Assembly (NCBI GenBank): GCA_034520215.1
Contig: JAXHNR010000002.1
Span: 532,642-596,641, forward strand
Source of the DNA: Candidatus Krumholzibacteriota bacterium
GTDB taxonomy: Bacteria > Krumholzibacteriota > Krumholzibacteriia > Krumholzibacteriales > WJIX01
DNA: 64,000 nt
Direction of reading: 5' to 3'
Positions 1 through 8,611 of this stretch are shown in pieces (position 1 is the stretch's first letter; each line of letters starts with the position of its first letter). The notes below the pieces were generated by a model. That model was not told the DNA's origin and did no database searches. It saw only the letters and a program-made list of their open reading frames with translations. The position numbers were made by a program, and so were the translations under genes.

Positions 1-296
1 TTTACCGTCCAGTTGAGAAGTACGGCGTCATTGATGAATTCACCCTTAAATGAGACTATTGCCACGTCAACGGCTGATTCAAGGTCCGCTATATACCAGA
101 AGCCCAGCTGGACGTTGTGGGAGCTTCCGCTGAGCCTGTCGGCTGCGGCCTGCCCCGCGGTATCGTAAATAATATTTGTTCCGCTTCTTACCGTCCCTCC
201 GCAGTTAAGTGTCCCGTGCGGTATCAGATATTGAGTATTCGCCCGCGCGGGAAACAGCAGCAGAGGAATGAGAAGCAGCAGTATAACACTTTTCAT
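1..296 (-). CDS. Secreted protein, N-terminal part (cut by window edge)
   Basis: Reading leftward from ATG at 296 gives a signal peptide (MKSVILLLLIPLLL...) followed by a mature start NTQYLIPHGTLNCGG, with an AAAGGAGG ribosome site just upstream. The visible ~98 residues are almost the same as the N-terminus of the gene at 7489-8283, so this is a recent paralogue. In that copy the protein ends in an FCB-type sorting domain, so this one is probably also exported. The C-terminus lies outside the window. No enzymatic motif is visible; function unknown. Confidence 0.8.
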   Translation of the reverse strand, partial: MKSVILLLLIPLLLFPARANTQYLIPHGTLNCGGTVRSGTNIIYDTAGQAAADRLSGSSHNVQLGFWYIADLESAVDVAIVSFKGEFINDAVLLNWTV

Positions 297-383
297 CTGC
301 CCGCCTCCTTTGTCTGTAAATAAAAACGCCCTCTTAGGTATTTATGCCTAAAGGGTATATTATCTATGAAAAAGGGTCAAACA

Positions 384-685
384 TAATTTGTTTTGGAGTT
401 TCCCCAATTTTTTACATTCCTTTGTATATCCGGCTATTGTTATTTCAAAACCCTCTCGGAAGACGAGCGGGCATGGTTTTCCCATTTCCCTTAGGGAAAT
501 GGGAAAGAGCGAGTCTGAGAGCGGGAGACGCTATTTCCTCGCAGGGGAAATAGACGGCGTTTTTGACAATACCAATAGCCGGATAGAAACTAAATATCAA
601 TTCCACTTATCAATATGGGTAATTACTTGATAGTTATGTTACTAAAATATTGCCCTGATTTCGAGGAATGTCCTGTAATTTGTTT
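384..685 (+). mobile_element. MITE-like structured element, copy 1 (394-675) with 10-bp direct repeats
   Basis: The element begins TGGAGTTTCCCCAATTTTT and is flanked by perfect direct repeats TAATTTGTTT at 384-393 and 676-685, read as a target-site duplication. It is related to the copies at 49094-49401 and 56030-56338 but has diverged. The interior folds: outer arms TCCGGCTATTG / CAATAGCCGGA and a central hairpin TTTCCCATTTCCC / GGGAAATGGGAAA. The right duplication overlaps the stop codon of arfB (684-686), so the element landed exactly at that gene's end. It has no coding capacity; short ORFs across it are not credible. Confidence 0.75.
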
Positions 686-1112
686 ATTTTTCTCTGGAGG
701 GGTCTACTCCGGATCGAAGCTTTTTGAGTCTCGCGCGGCGCTTTTTGGTTTCCAGTCTTCGCTCTTTTGCCGATCTGGGCTTACGAGTCTTTTTTCGCCG
801 GGCAGACCGCTTGAGAGCGTTTTGAAGGAGAGAAACAAAGTGTTCCACGGCCGCCTTGCGATTCTCACTTTGCGACCTGTGCTTCTGTGATGAGACTCGG
901 AGAATACCCTCCTTGTTGATTCTGCCCTTAAGCTTCTTTATGATCCGGTTTTTTTGTCTTTCGGAAAGAGCCCGTGAAGCGGCAACGTCAAAAAGGAGTG
1001 TGACTTTCGTGTTCACTCTGTCCACATTCTGACCGCCCGGTTTGCTGCTTGTTGAAAACCTGAATGCTGTTTCGCTTTCAGGGACAGCAACTCTTCTGTT
1101 GATTTTTAACAT
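684..1112 (-). CDS. arfB: Alternative ribosome-rescue factor ArfB/YaeJ (peptidyl-tRNA hydrolase)
   Basis: Single-domain class I release factor-like protein of 142 residues. The catalytic GGQ motif sits in FSTSSKPGGQNVDRVNTKV near residue 25, followed by the RF-1 domain core and a very basic C-terminal tail (KKTRKPRSAKERR, KKRRARLKK). In ArfB the GGQ loop hydrolyses peptidyl-tRNA on stalled ribosomes while the basic tail enters the empty mRNA channel. The length matches ArfB and excludes full-length RF1/RF2, because codon-recognition domains are absent. Start chosen at 1112, with GGGAG and TAAGAG upstream. The 3' end abuts MITE copy 1. Confidence 0.9.
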   Translation of the reverse strand: MLKINRRVAVPESETAFRFSTSSKPGGQNVDRVNTKVTLLFDVAASRALSERQKNRIIKKLKGRINKEGILRVSSQKHRSQSENRKAAVEHFVSLLQNALKRSARRKKTRKPRSAKERRLETKKRRARLKKLRSGVDPSREK

Positions 1113-1520
1113 CTCTTACAGTCTCCCGTCGCTCGGGCTGAAAAATCACCGTTCGAGTAGCCGCGGTTTGAATTCGGGCTGACAGAATTATGTTATTACA
1201 GTTAGAGGGAAAAGTAAAGGAAGGCGCTCCGGCGCCCTGACTACTTTGTGTTGATTCTGATTTGTTTCCGCCTGGGCGGTATTCTGGGTAAAATCTTTTT
1301 GTGGAATTTTTTCGTAATATCAATTACCGAATACAGATACTCCGAGTCAGCCAGAAAAAAATTTTTATTATTGAGAGCCTGAGCTAAATCTGTTAACCTG
1401 TCCGGACATGAAAAAACAAATATGAGGGACATTCCGTTATATTGTTTTAAAATAATGAATCTGATCAATGTCCCTTTAAGTTAAGGATTTAAGACCTGTT
1501 TTTTACTGAAAGGAGATCAA
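1113..1520. other. Intergenic stretch without a supported gene
   Basis: About 400 bases between arfB (leftward) and the C69 dipeptidase (rightward), so it should hold both promoters. A 75-codon minus-strand ORF (1241-1468, TTG start) has no convincing ribosome site or family resemblance and is not called. The dipeptidase ribosome site AAAGGAGATC lies at the right end. No repeat or RNA gene recognised. Confidence 0.5.
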
Positions 1521-3134
1521 ATGTCAACCGGTATTTTTAAATCGATTCGTAAATTCGTTCTCTATGCCGCGGCGATTTCTCTGTCGGCTGTGATATTATC
1601 CGCTGAAAATATATCAGCCGCCGGTATACCTGACGGCTGTACGACTGTTACCGTAGGCCGTCTCGCTTCGTCGGACGGATCCGTTATGACCTCTCATACC
1701 TGTGACGGGCATGACGGGAGAACGTGGCTCGAGCCCATTCCGGCCGAGAAGCACGGCAAAAACGAACTTGATACCATATACATGAAAACGGATTATATGG
1801 CCGGACCGGGGGACACAACCGGATTAGTGTATAATGGAGCAATTCCCTATAAGACAAAAACATACGGGCACCTCTGGGCAATCTATTCGATTATTAATGA
1901 GCATCAGCTCGCCATTGGCGAATCCACCTTCGGCGGCAGAGAAGAGATGAAGAGTGAGAAGGGGATAATAAATTGCTATGAGCTGACGCGCATAATGGCG
2001 GAGCGGTGCAGGACGGCCCGTGAAGCTATAAAACTGGCTGGTAAACTTCTTGAGAAATACGGATACAACGACGGCGGGGAATGTCTTACTATAGCGGACA
2101 CGAAAGAGGTCTGGCATTTTGAGGTTGTAGGCCCCGGAGAGGGCAGGGTCGGAGCTGTCTGGGCCGCTCAGCGGGTTCCGGATGATCATGTCAGTGTAAA
2201 TGCCAACGCGAGCCGAATCCGCGAGCTCGACCTGGATAATAAAGATTATTTTATGGCTTCCGATAATGTCCGCGAAGTAGCCCGGGAGATGGGATTGTGG
2301 GATAAGGAAAGCGGGGAACCTTTTCAGTTCTGCTATGCCTACGCGGACCGCCGGTCGATGTGGGCTAGAAGACGCGAATGGAGAGTCTTTGATATTGTGG
2401 CTCCGTCACTCAACCTGGATCCTAACGGAGAGAATTTTCCATTTTCCGTTAAACCTGAGGAAAAGATATCGCTTGAGGATATGTATGCGATATTCGGCGA
2501 TTATTATGAGGGTACCGACTATGATATGACCAAGTTTATGACAGTGACAGATGAAGACGGCAGGAGTGTGAAAAGTCCTTACGCTAACCCCTTTATGAAT
2601 TATGACCAGATGCCTCTGTGGAAGATAAACGGTTCTCTGCACGAAATGGGAGAGCGCACAATAGCACGGTTTTACTGTCTTTACGTTTTTATCTCTCAGT
2701 CACGCGGCTGGCTTCCCGATCCTATTGGAGGAGTCGCCTGGTTCGGATGGGATAATCCGGCGATGACCTGTTATGCTCCCATATACTGCTGCGCGAGAGA
2801 TCTTCCCGATTCCTATAAGATAGGGGGAGAGGGCGGAAAGCCCGCGTATACACGAGAAAGTGCATGGTGGGCTTTCAACCGGGTTGGAACAATAGCCGCT
2901 CACAGATGGGGGGATATGCGTCATGATGTAGCCGCTGTGAGAGATTCAATTCACAAGCAGGCCCTGGCGGATCAGAAACGTGTAGAGGACAGGGCGTTGA
3001 AACTTTTCGAAGAAGATCCTGATAAAGCCGTAGAGTATCTTTCAGAGTACAGTTATGATTTCTGTGAGGAAATAACAGAAGCCTACTGGAAGCTTGGGGA
3101 TAAGCTGTGGACGAAATATGATGAAAAGTTTTAA
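1521..3134 (+). CDS. Exported C69-family (PepD-like) dipeptidase
   Basis: 537 residues. An N-terminal hydrophobic signal segment (residues ~10-35, ending AENISAA) precedes GIPDGCTTVTVGRLASSDG. The Cys of DGCTT is the expected N-terminal nucleophile of peptidase C69/U34 enzymes, which use the amino-terminal Cys after maturation. Other family hallmarks are EHQLAIGESTFGG and RCRTAREAI. Length fits the secreted dipeptidases common in Bacteroidota and relatives. Likely hydrolyses dipeptides in the periplasm or outside the cell, in line with the other peptidases here (SppA, GGT, C25). A strong ribosome site AAAGGAGATCAA precedes the ATG. Downstream sppA starts 123 bases later, so co-transcription is possible but unproven. 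Confidence 0.88.
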   Translation: MSTGIFKSIRKFVLYAAAISLSAVILSAENISAAGIPDGCTTVTVGRLASSDGSVMTSHTCDGHDGRTWLEPIPAEKHGKNELDTIYMKTDYMAGPGDTTGLVYNGAIPYKTKTYGHLWAIYSIINEHQLAIGESTFGGREEMKSEKGIINCYELTRIMAERCRTAREAIKLAGKLLEKYGYNDGGECLTIADTKEVWHFEVVGPGEGRVGAVWAAQRVPDDHVSVNANASRIRELDLDNKDYFMASDNVREVAREMGLWDKESGEPFQFCYAYADRRSMWARRREWRVFDIVAPSLNLDPNGENFPFSVKPEEKISLEDMYAIFGDYYEGTDYDMTKFMTVTDEDGRSVKSPYANPFMNYDQMPLWKINGSLHEMGERTIARFYCLYVFISQSRGWLPDPIGGVAWFGWDNPAMTCYAPIYCCARDLPDSYKIGGEGGKPAYTRESAWWAFNRVGTIAAHRWGDMRHDVAAVRDSIHKQALADQKRVEDRALKLFEEDPDKAVEYLSEYSYDFCEEITEAYWKLGDKLWTKYDEKF

Positions 3135-3257
3135 TATTTTATTATGCGGGGCGGGCGAATTTCACGGGGGATTTGAAATGCTCGAATTTAATTCCGGCTG
3201 ATTCTAAATGCTGTTTTTATCTTTAACGGGAAGTAAAAGGAAAAATGGAGGTCTGAG

Positions 3258-4997
3258 ATGAAATCGTTTTTCAAGTCTTTCTTCGCTTCACTTCTGGCTA
3301 TAGTAGTGGTTATCGTCATTATTTTTATTGTCGGGCTGACTGCTATTTCCGTTTCGGGGAAAAAGGAAACAGTAAAGGACGGATCTTATCTTGTAATAGA
3401 TATTTATGGAGATATTCAGGAATACAGACCTCCGGTGGGTATTATGTCTGAAATTATAGGAGACAGGACTGAAACCCTGCAGAGAATCCTCGGTAATCTT
3501 GAGAAGGCCTCGGTCGATGAGAGGATCAAAGGGGTTATAATGAAAATGTCCGGCACGAACAATGCCGGAAGGGCGATGATCCAGGAGATAAGAGAAGCAA
3601 TAAAGATGGTTCAGAAAAAGGGAAAGAAGGTCTACGGGTTTTCAGATTCGATTGACCGCAAGACCTGCTTTTTAGCGAGCGCGTGTGATTCTGTCTTTAT
3701 GCCTCCGACGGCATATATCACTTTCTTCGGGTTTTCAGTTACCACAGAGCATTTCCGCGGTACTCTCGATAAATTGGAGATCAACCCGCAGCTGCATAAG
3801 ATAAAAGATTACAAGAGTGCCGCTGAGATGATCATGGACAAAAAGATGTCAAAGCCGGCGCGTGATAATAAAGAGTGGATGCTTGATGAGTTCTGGGATA
3901 TGTACGTTCAGGCCCTCCGGGAAGACCGCGGTATCGGCGAGGATGAAATTATTGAAATAATGGAGATGGCCACTCTGTCTGCTCAAGACGCGAAACAGGT
4001 TTCTCTTATAGACAGCGTGATGTACTGGGATGAAATTGAAGAGATGCTAAAGGGAACGGATGACGAACTCAGAGTCGTTTCTCAGGAGGAATACGCCCGG
4101 ATAAGCCCGAGAATTGTCGGCCTCAGGGGTAAGAAAAAGATCGCGGTCATACACGCGCAGGGAACTATAGGGGGAAGAAAAAACAAAGTGGACCCGATGC
4201 TCGGAATAATGATGGGACATGAATCTATTGCCGAGGAGTTGGAAAAGGCCCGGGAAGACGATGGTGTCGCGGCAATTGTATTCCGCGTAAACAGTCCGGG
4301 GGGAGAATCTCTCGGAAGCGATCTTATGAGCCACGAAGTTGATGTAACGAAAGAAAAGAAACCCGTTGTGGTCTCGATGGTGGATGTCGCGGCGAGCGGA
4401 GGGTATTATATAGCTTACAGGGCCAGTAAGATTGTCGCCGACCCCATGACTGTGACAGGATCGATCGGTTCTATAAGCGGCAAGATGAATATCAACGGAT
4501 TAAACGAAAAGGTGGGGATCACGCACGATTTTGTCAAAAAGGGGCCAAACGCTCTGATGTTCTCACCCTACAAGGATTTTACGGATAAACAGTGGAAGAT
4601 TTTTACGGATAATCACCTCGAGGGGTTCAACAGATGGCTCAAGGATGTCGCGGAGCATAGAGGGATGACTTTTAATGAGGCCCAGAAACTTGCTCACGGC
4701 AGAGTATGGACAGGGCGCCAGGGAAAGAAGAACGGTCTCGTGGACGAACTTGGCGGACTCACCAGAGCAGTTGAAGTCGCCAGGGAACTGGCGGGGATAG
4801 AGCCGGAAGAAAAGGTTACACTCGTGCACTATCCGATAAGAAAAACCCTTTTTGAGAGTATTATAAGCGGACAGTTCGACCTCGCGGCCGCGGTAAACCA
4901 TATAATTTATAAATATATAAGGGAAGATCTCGCGGAAACCTGGGAGATGATATCTTCAAAAAGATTGTACATGCTGGATCGAATGGAGATAAATTGA
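3258..4997 (+). CDS. sppA: Signal peptide peptidase SppA, 67-kDa type
   Basis: 579 residues with one N-terminal transmembrane helix (residues ~7-32) and two tandem Clp-like (S49) domains, the long form as in E. coli. The general-base Lys is in HKIKDYKSAAEMIMDKKMSK of the first half; the nucleophile Ser is in DVAASGGYYIAYRA of the second half, preceded by FRVNSPGGES. The mature protein is expected to face the periplasm and degrade signal peptides left by signal peptidase; this cell exports many proteins. GGAGGTCTGAG precedes the ATG. No defect seen. Confidence 0.93.
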   Translation: MKSFFKSFFASLLAIVVVIVIIFIVGLTAISVSGKKETVKDGSYLVIDIYGDIQEYRPPVGIMSEIIGDRTETLQRILGNLEKASVDERIKGVIMKMSGTNNAGRAMIQEIREAIKMVQKKGKKVYGFSDSIDRKTCFLASACDSVFMPPTAYITFFGFSVTTEHFRGTLDKLEINPQLHKIKDYKSAAEMIMDKKMSKPARDNKEWMLDEFWDMYVQALREDRGIGEDEIIEIMEMATLSAQDAKQVSLIDSVMYWDEIEEMLKGTDDELRVVSQEEYARISPRIVGLRGKKKIAVIHAQGTIGGRKNKVDPMLGIMMGHESIAEELEKAREDDGVAAIVFRVNSPGGESLGSDLMSHEVDVTKEKKPVVVSMVDVAASGGYYIAYRASKIVADPMTVTGSIGSISGKMNINGLNEKVGITHDFVKKGPNALMFSPYKDFTDKQWKIFTDNHLEGFNRWLKDVAEHRGMTFNEAQKLAHGRVWTGRQGKKNGLVDELGGLTRAVEVARELAGIEPEEKVTLVHYPIRKTLFESIISGQFDLAAAVNHIIYKYIREDLAETWEMISSKRLYMLDRMEIN

Positions 4998-5318
4998 TCT
5001 GTAAAGTCCCCGATTGTTACTGTATATGACTGTTATGGAGTCTGGGGGTTTATGGGTTATTCATAATAGTATAGACTGCCGGAGGCGCCGGCACTCAACG
5101 CGGTAGTAAAAGTGTTGAGTTTCCTTCCCCTCAGCAGGTAATCCGATAGATCCCTGCCCCGGCGCCCGCGTATAATGAGTTGAAAGGATTTAAGAGGTCT
5201 AAGCTGTTCAGATATTATCAAGCGGATATGTAACAAATTAAGAAAAGGGGGAGCTTGTTGTAAAAAACTCCCCCTTTTGCCTAATTAGACATTATGCCTA
5301 TGTGATTATACCTGCCTG
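4998..5318. other. Convergent intergenic region with hairpins
   Basis: Gap between sppA (rightward) and the secreted protein at 5319-7433 (leftward). An inverted repeat ACTCAAC / GTTGAGT lies at 5093-5120, next to a GC-rich repeat GCCGGAGGCGCCGGC. A strong intrinsic terminator lies at 5244-5279 and is listed separately. No ORF supported. Confidence 0.5.
5244..5279. terminator. Bidirectional intrinsic terminator
   Basis: An 11-bp stem AAAAGGGGGAG / CTCCCCCTTTT with a loop of about 14 bases. The T-rich arms work in both directions. It sits between convergent genes, about 40 bases past the stop of the leftward gene at 5319. Confidence 0.8.
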
Positions 5319-7433
5319 TTATTTATTATTTCCCATCTCTCTTTCCAGCTTTTCCATTCTTTCTCTTATCTCGGCGAGTTCTTTTTCTACCCTGGCTTCG
5401 TTCGCGGCTATTGATTCTGTCCTCTCAGCGGTGATATCGGCTTCGGTCATGCCGGGATTGCCGCTTGAGTTGTCCTCTGGGATGTCGCCTCCACCCGCGA
5501 GAGTCGGTGAAACTGTGCCGTAGGATGTCGGGATATAGATCAGGGTTAACTGCGTATCATAGGCTTCAATGTCCGCCCCGGTATCAAGAAGGTCACCCAG
5601 GAAATAATAGGTATAGGTGCCCGCGGAAGCAACTTCAAAAAGCCCGTGCCCAGTAATTGGCATGTTATAATACCCCGTAGCCGCGTCGGATGGAAGTCCA
5701 GCCATTATATCCTGATTTGACGGCAATGAAGAGTTATTGTCTGAAACACCAAAATCAGCCCGGCTGTAAGTTCCGTTTGTGTGGTACACTGTCAGTTGCG
5801 CGGATGACATAACGAGCACATAACCTGAAGCGGGTACGGTGATGCTCCTGCTGCCAATAACAGTAGCTTCGGCGCCAATTTCCGTTGATGAAAGACCATC
5901 TATGTAACTGGCCGCTCCGGGTTCATCGAGAATCTCTGAATTTGAGATCGAATTTGCCGGAAGGGAGACTGAGCTGTTACCGGGAGAATCCATATTAAAG
6001 TAAGCGCTCCTGCTGGCCCCCATAATTCCGACTCGTGGATTCTCGGTGCCGGAATAATTTCCATCCACACTGAATCCGGTTGATCCGGTAGACCTTCTTA
6101 CATAAAAATATCCACCTACTCCATGTACGTCAGGCATCATTGATATTGTTGAATTGCCAGCTTCATCATATAAAGAAACTTGTCCGCCACTACTGTAGTG
6201 AGGGGAGATCACTGCCAAGGGATCGTTGAAGCCTGATTGATAGAGCTTAAGATTACCTGTATACAGGGAGCTTCCTACGCCTACCGTACCGGTGCTGTCC
6301 ACATGAAGCACTTCCCTTGAGCCCGCGCCCAGAATAAGGTTGTTCAACCCTCCCTGAACCCGGATTCCGGCTGAGCCGGCTCCTCCGCCTTCCGTGGCTA
6401 CTCCGAATTTAAGACGGTAGTTTTCATCTCCTATCTTAAAGTCGCCCTCTGTGTTGTCGAGGTCCCACTCTCCTCCGCTGATATCAAGTTTTGTCTCGGG
6501 GGTTGCGTCATCTATACCTATATTTGTGCCGTCGTTATAAATCGCGCTGCTGGCCGTCCAGCTGCTTCCGTTGTGCCGAAGAGTCTGCCCGGATGTGCCG
6601 GAGGGCAGGGAAGCGCCGCCCGATGTTAGCGACTGCCATGAACCTCCGTCATATCCTTCGAAATCTGAACCGGTCCAGCGCATGGTTCCCGCGTTTGTGC
6701 CTGTAGAACTTCCTAGTTTTATTCCGCCCGCGACATCCAGCAGTTCATGTGGATAAATAGTTCCTATGCCGACATTTCCTCCGGACAAGATCCTCATTCT
6801 GTTTGAATTGTATGTCACAAAAGAAAGAGCGTTAAGAGATGAAACAAATAAATCCCCGCCGTCCGCTTTCCTGAGGCCGGCCTGTTGTGTGCCGTTAAAG
6901 GCAAAGGAGAGAACATTCTGTCCGCCCGTTGTATTGTTGTCTATTTCAATAGCGGCGTTATTACTCGACAAATTGTCGTAGTGGATTTCAAGTTTGCTTC
7001 CCGGGCTCGCTGTCCCGATGCCCACGTTTCCAGTCGCGGGAAACACATTATCGGTACCGGTTACAGCCATAGCGTTTAAGCTGTAAGCTGATGCGGTAAG
7101 CGCTGTTCTTGGAGTAAGTTCAGTTCCCCCTTCGACGCTGATTCCGAGATAGTACTGAGTATCGAAAGAGGGAGCAAGCACGCAGCTTTCGCCAAGCACC
7201 GCGCTGAATATCCCCTTTGTAACTGTTACTGTTTCTGTGCAGTTCCAGATAGACGAACCGCCGGTAGCTACCGTGTAGAGATTAAATGTGAGATCATAGT
7301 CTCCGTCAGCTACTACTGTCCCTCCGTTGTCAGTAAGTACTCCCTGATAATTGATAGTCTTTGGTATCTGGGCCGTCGCGGCGGTTGCTATAACGATCGC
7401 CGAAATAATAATAAAAAACGCCAGTTTCTTCAT
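5319..7433 (-). CDS. Large secreted tail-fibre-like surface protein
   Basis: 704 residues from ATG at 7433, chosen because GGAGGAG lies just upstream and a clean signal peptide follows (MKKLAFFIIISAIVIATA, cut near ATAQIP). The mature N-terminus IPKTINYQGVLTDNGG is a domain recurring in exported proteins of FCB bacteria. The middle has repeated beta-structured segments with VGIGT motifs (GNVGIGTASPGSKLEI, GNVGIGTIYPHELLDV, VGVGSSLYTGN) as in phage tail fibres and adhesins. The C-terminus is a coiled coil rich in Glu/Arg (residues ~665-704), which could trimerise. Role probably adhesion or surface structure; substrate unknown. The next gene upstream (7489-8283) is transcribed the same way. Confidence 0.75.
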   Translation of the reverse strand: MKKLAFFIIISAIVIATAATAQIPKTINYQGVLTDNGGTVVADGDYDLTFNLYTVATGGSSIWNCTETVTVTKGIFSAVLGESCVLAPSFDTQYYLGISVEGGTELTPRTALTASAYSLNAMAVTGTDNVFPATGNVGIGTASPGSKLEIHYDNLSSNNAAIEIDNNTTGGQNVLSFAFNGTQQAGLRKADGGDLFVSSLNALSFVTYNSNRMRILSGGNVGIGTIYPHELLDVAGGIKLGSSTGTNAGTMRWTGSDFEGYDGGSWQSLTSGGASLPSGTSGQTLRHNGSSWTASSAIYNDGTNIGIDDATPETKLDISGGEWDLDNTEGDFKIGDENYRLKFGVATEGGGAGSAGIRVQGGLNNLILGAGSREVLHVDSTGTVGVGSSLYTGNLKLYQSGFNDPLAVISPHYSSGGQVSLYDEAGNSTISMMPDVHGVGGYFYVRRSTGSTGFSVDGNYSGTENPRVGIMGASRSAYFNMDSPGNSSVSLPANSISNSEILDEPGAASYIDGLSSTEIGAEATVIGSRSITVPASGYVLVMSSAQLTVYHTNGTYSRADFGVSDNNSSLPSNQDIMAGLPSDAATGYYNMPITGHGLFEVASAGTYTYYFLGDLLDTGADIEAYDTQLTLIYIPTSYGTVSPTLAGGGDIPEDNSSGNPGMTEADITAERTESIAANEARVEKELAEIRERMEKLEREMGNNK

Positions 7434-7488
7434 CTTGAGTCTCCTCCATTTTTTGTTTCCTGTTTTGTTAATAAACACTGAATTCCCT

Positions 7489-8283
7489 CTATCTCATAAG
7501 AACAAGTTTTTTGGTGATAACCTTTTTGCCGGCTGCCAGCCTGTAATAATAGACGCCGGAGCTGACAGGTTTTCCGCGGGAATTCCTGCCATTCCATTCT
7601 GTCCTGTATCTGTCTGCCGGTTTAATTTCGTCAATTAGAGTATTTATTTTTCTTCCCCTGACATCGAAGATGTCAAGTGTGACGCGTCTCTTGTCCGGAA
7701 TAAAAAACTTGATCGTAGTCGACGGGTTGAATGGATTCGGAAAGTTCTGATAGAGTGTGACCGGTTTTGGCGGAAGTGTCAGTTCAAATGTCGTAGAGCG
7801 TACTACTTCACTCTTTTCTTTAACCGCGCTTATGTAATATCTGTAGCTTCTCCCCGGAATTGCGGACTGATCGCTGTATTCAACCGTCGGCTCGGCTTCG
7901 ATTATGCTTTCGTTGATGCGCGTAAAATTCGCGCCATCCCCCTCAGCGCGGTATATATCATATCCGTCAAACGGCGCGCCGGATTTTACCGTCCAGTTGA
8001 GAAGTACGGTGTCATTTGTGTATTCCCCCTTAAAAGATACTATAGCCACGTCAACGGCGGATTCAAGGTCCGCTACATACCAGAAGCCCAGCTTGACGTT
8101 GTGGGAGCTTCCGCTGAGCCTGTCGGCTGCGGCCTGCCCCGCGGTGTCATAAATAATATTTGTTCCGCTTCTTACTGTCCCTCCGCAGTTAAGTGTCCCG
8201 TGCGGTATCAGATATTGAGTATTCGCCCGCGCGGGAAACATCAACAGCAGAGGAATGAGAAGCAGCAGTATAACACTTTTCAT
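7489..8283 (-). CDS. Secreted protein with FCB-type C-terminal sorting/FlgD-like domain
   Basis: 264 residues from ATG at 8283 (AAAGGAGGCGGGCAG upstream); an in-frame upstream start gives no plausible signal peptide. Order: signal peptide (MKSVILLLLIPLLLMFPARA), a short Cys-containing segment LNCGGTVRSGTN, a fibronectin-III-like region (VLLNWTVKSGAPFDGYDIYR), then the sorting domain LYQNFPNPFNPSTTIKFFIP to the end (ITKKLVLMR). Such C-terminal domains are known in FCB bacteria as type IX-like secretion signals. The first ~300 bases are nearly identical to 1-296. Function unknown; may be co-transcribed with 5319-7433. Confidence 0.8.
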   Translation of the reverse strand: MKSVILLLLIPLLLMFPARANTQYLIPHGTLNCGGTVRSGTNIIYDTAGQAAADRLSGSSHNVKLGFWYVADLESAVDVAIVSFKGEYTNDTVLLNWTVKSGAPFDGYDIYRAEGDGANFTRINESIIEAEPTVEYSDQSAIPGRSYRYYISAVKEKSEVVRSTTFELTLPPKPVTLYQNFPNPFNPSTTIKFFIPDKRRVTLDIFDVRGRKINTLIDEIKPADRYRTEWNGRNSRGKPVSSGVYYYRLAAGKKVITKKLVLMR

Positions 8284-8611
8284 CTGCCCGCCTCCTTTGT
8301 TTTTTGAATTAAGGATCATGTATAGGTTATTATACCCATATAATATTTTAAGCCGAAAAAAGATGCAAGCAGGTTCTTCTTATTCTTCCACGGAGGGATC
8401 TACCTTTGAACGGAGTTTTTTAGCCGCCCGCGGCTGATTATAATAAGTTCATGTAAAGAAGATCAATATGTTAGTATATTTATAGTAAAAAGGAATGGTG
8501 AGGTGGGTTAGCACTTTTTAGATCTGTTTCTATCGGTTTTATTTTGTTCTGCCCAAATTCCTTTATTGAGAGCTTATGGTTAAAGTGTTTTTTTTGGCCG
8601 GGAGGTTTAAA

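Noticed and set aside
1241-1468. 75-codon minus-strand ORF in the arfB/dipeptidase gap
   Set aside because: TTG start without a clear ribosome site, no recognisable domain, and overlap with the promoter region; not supported.
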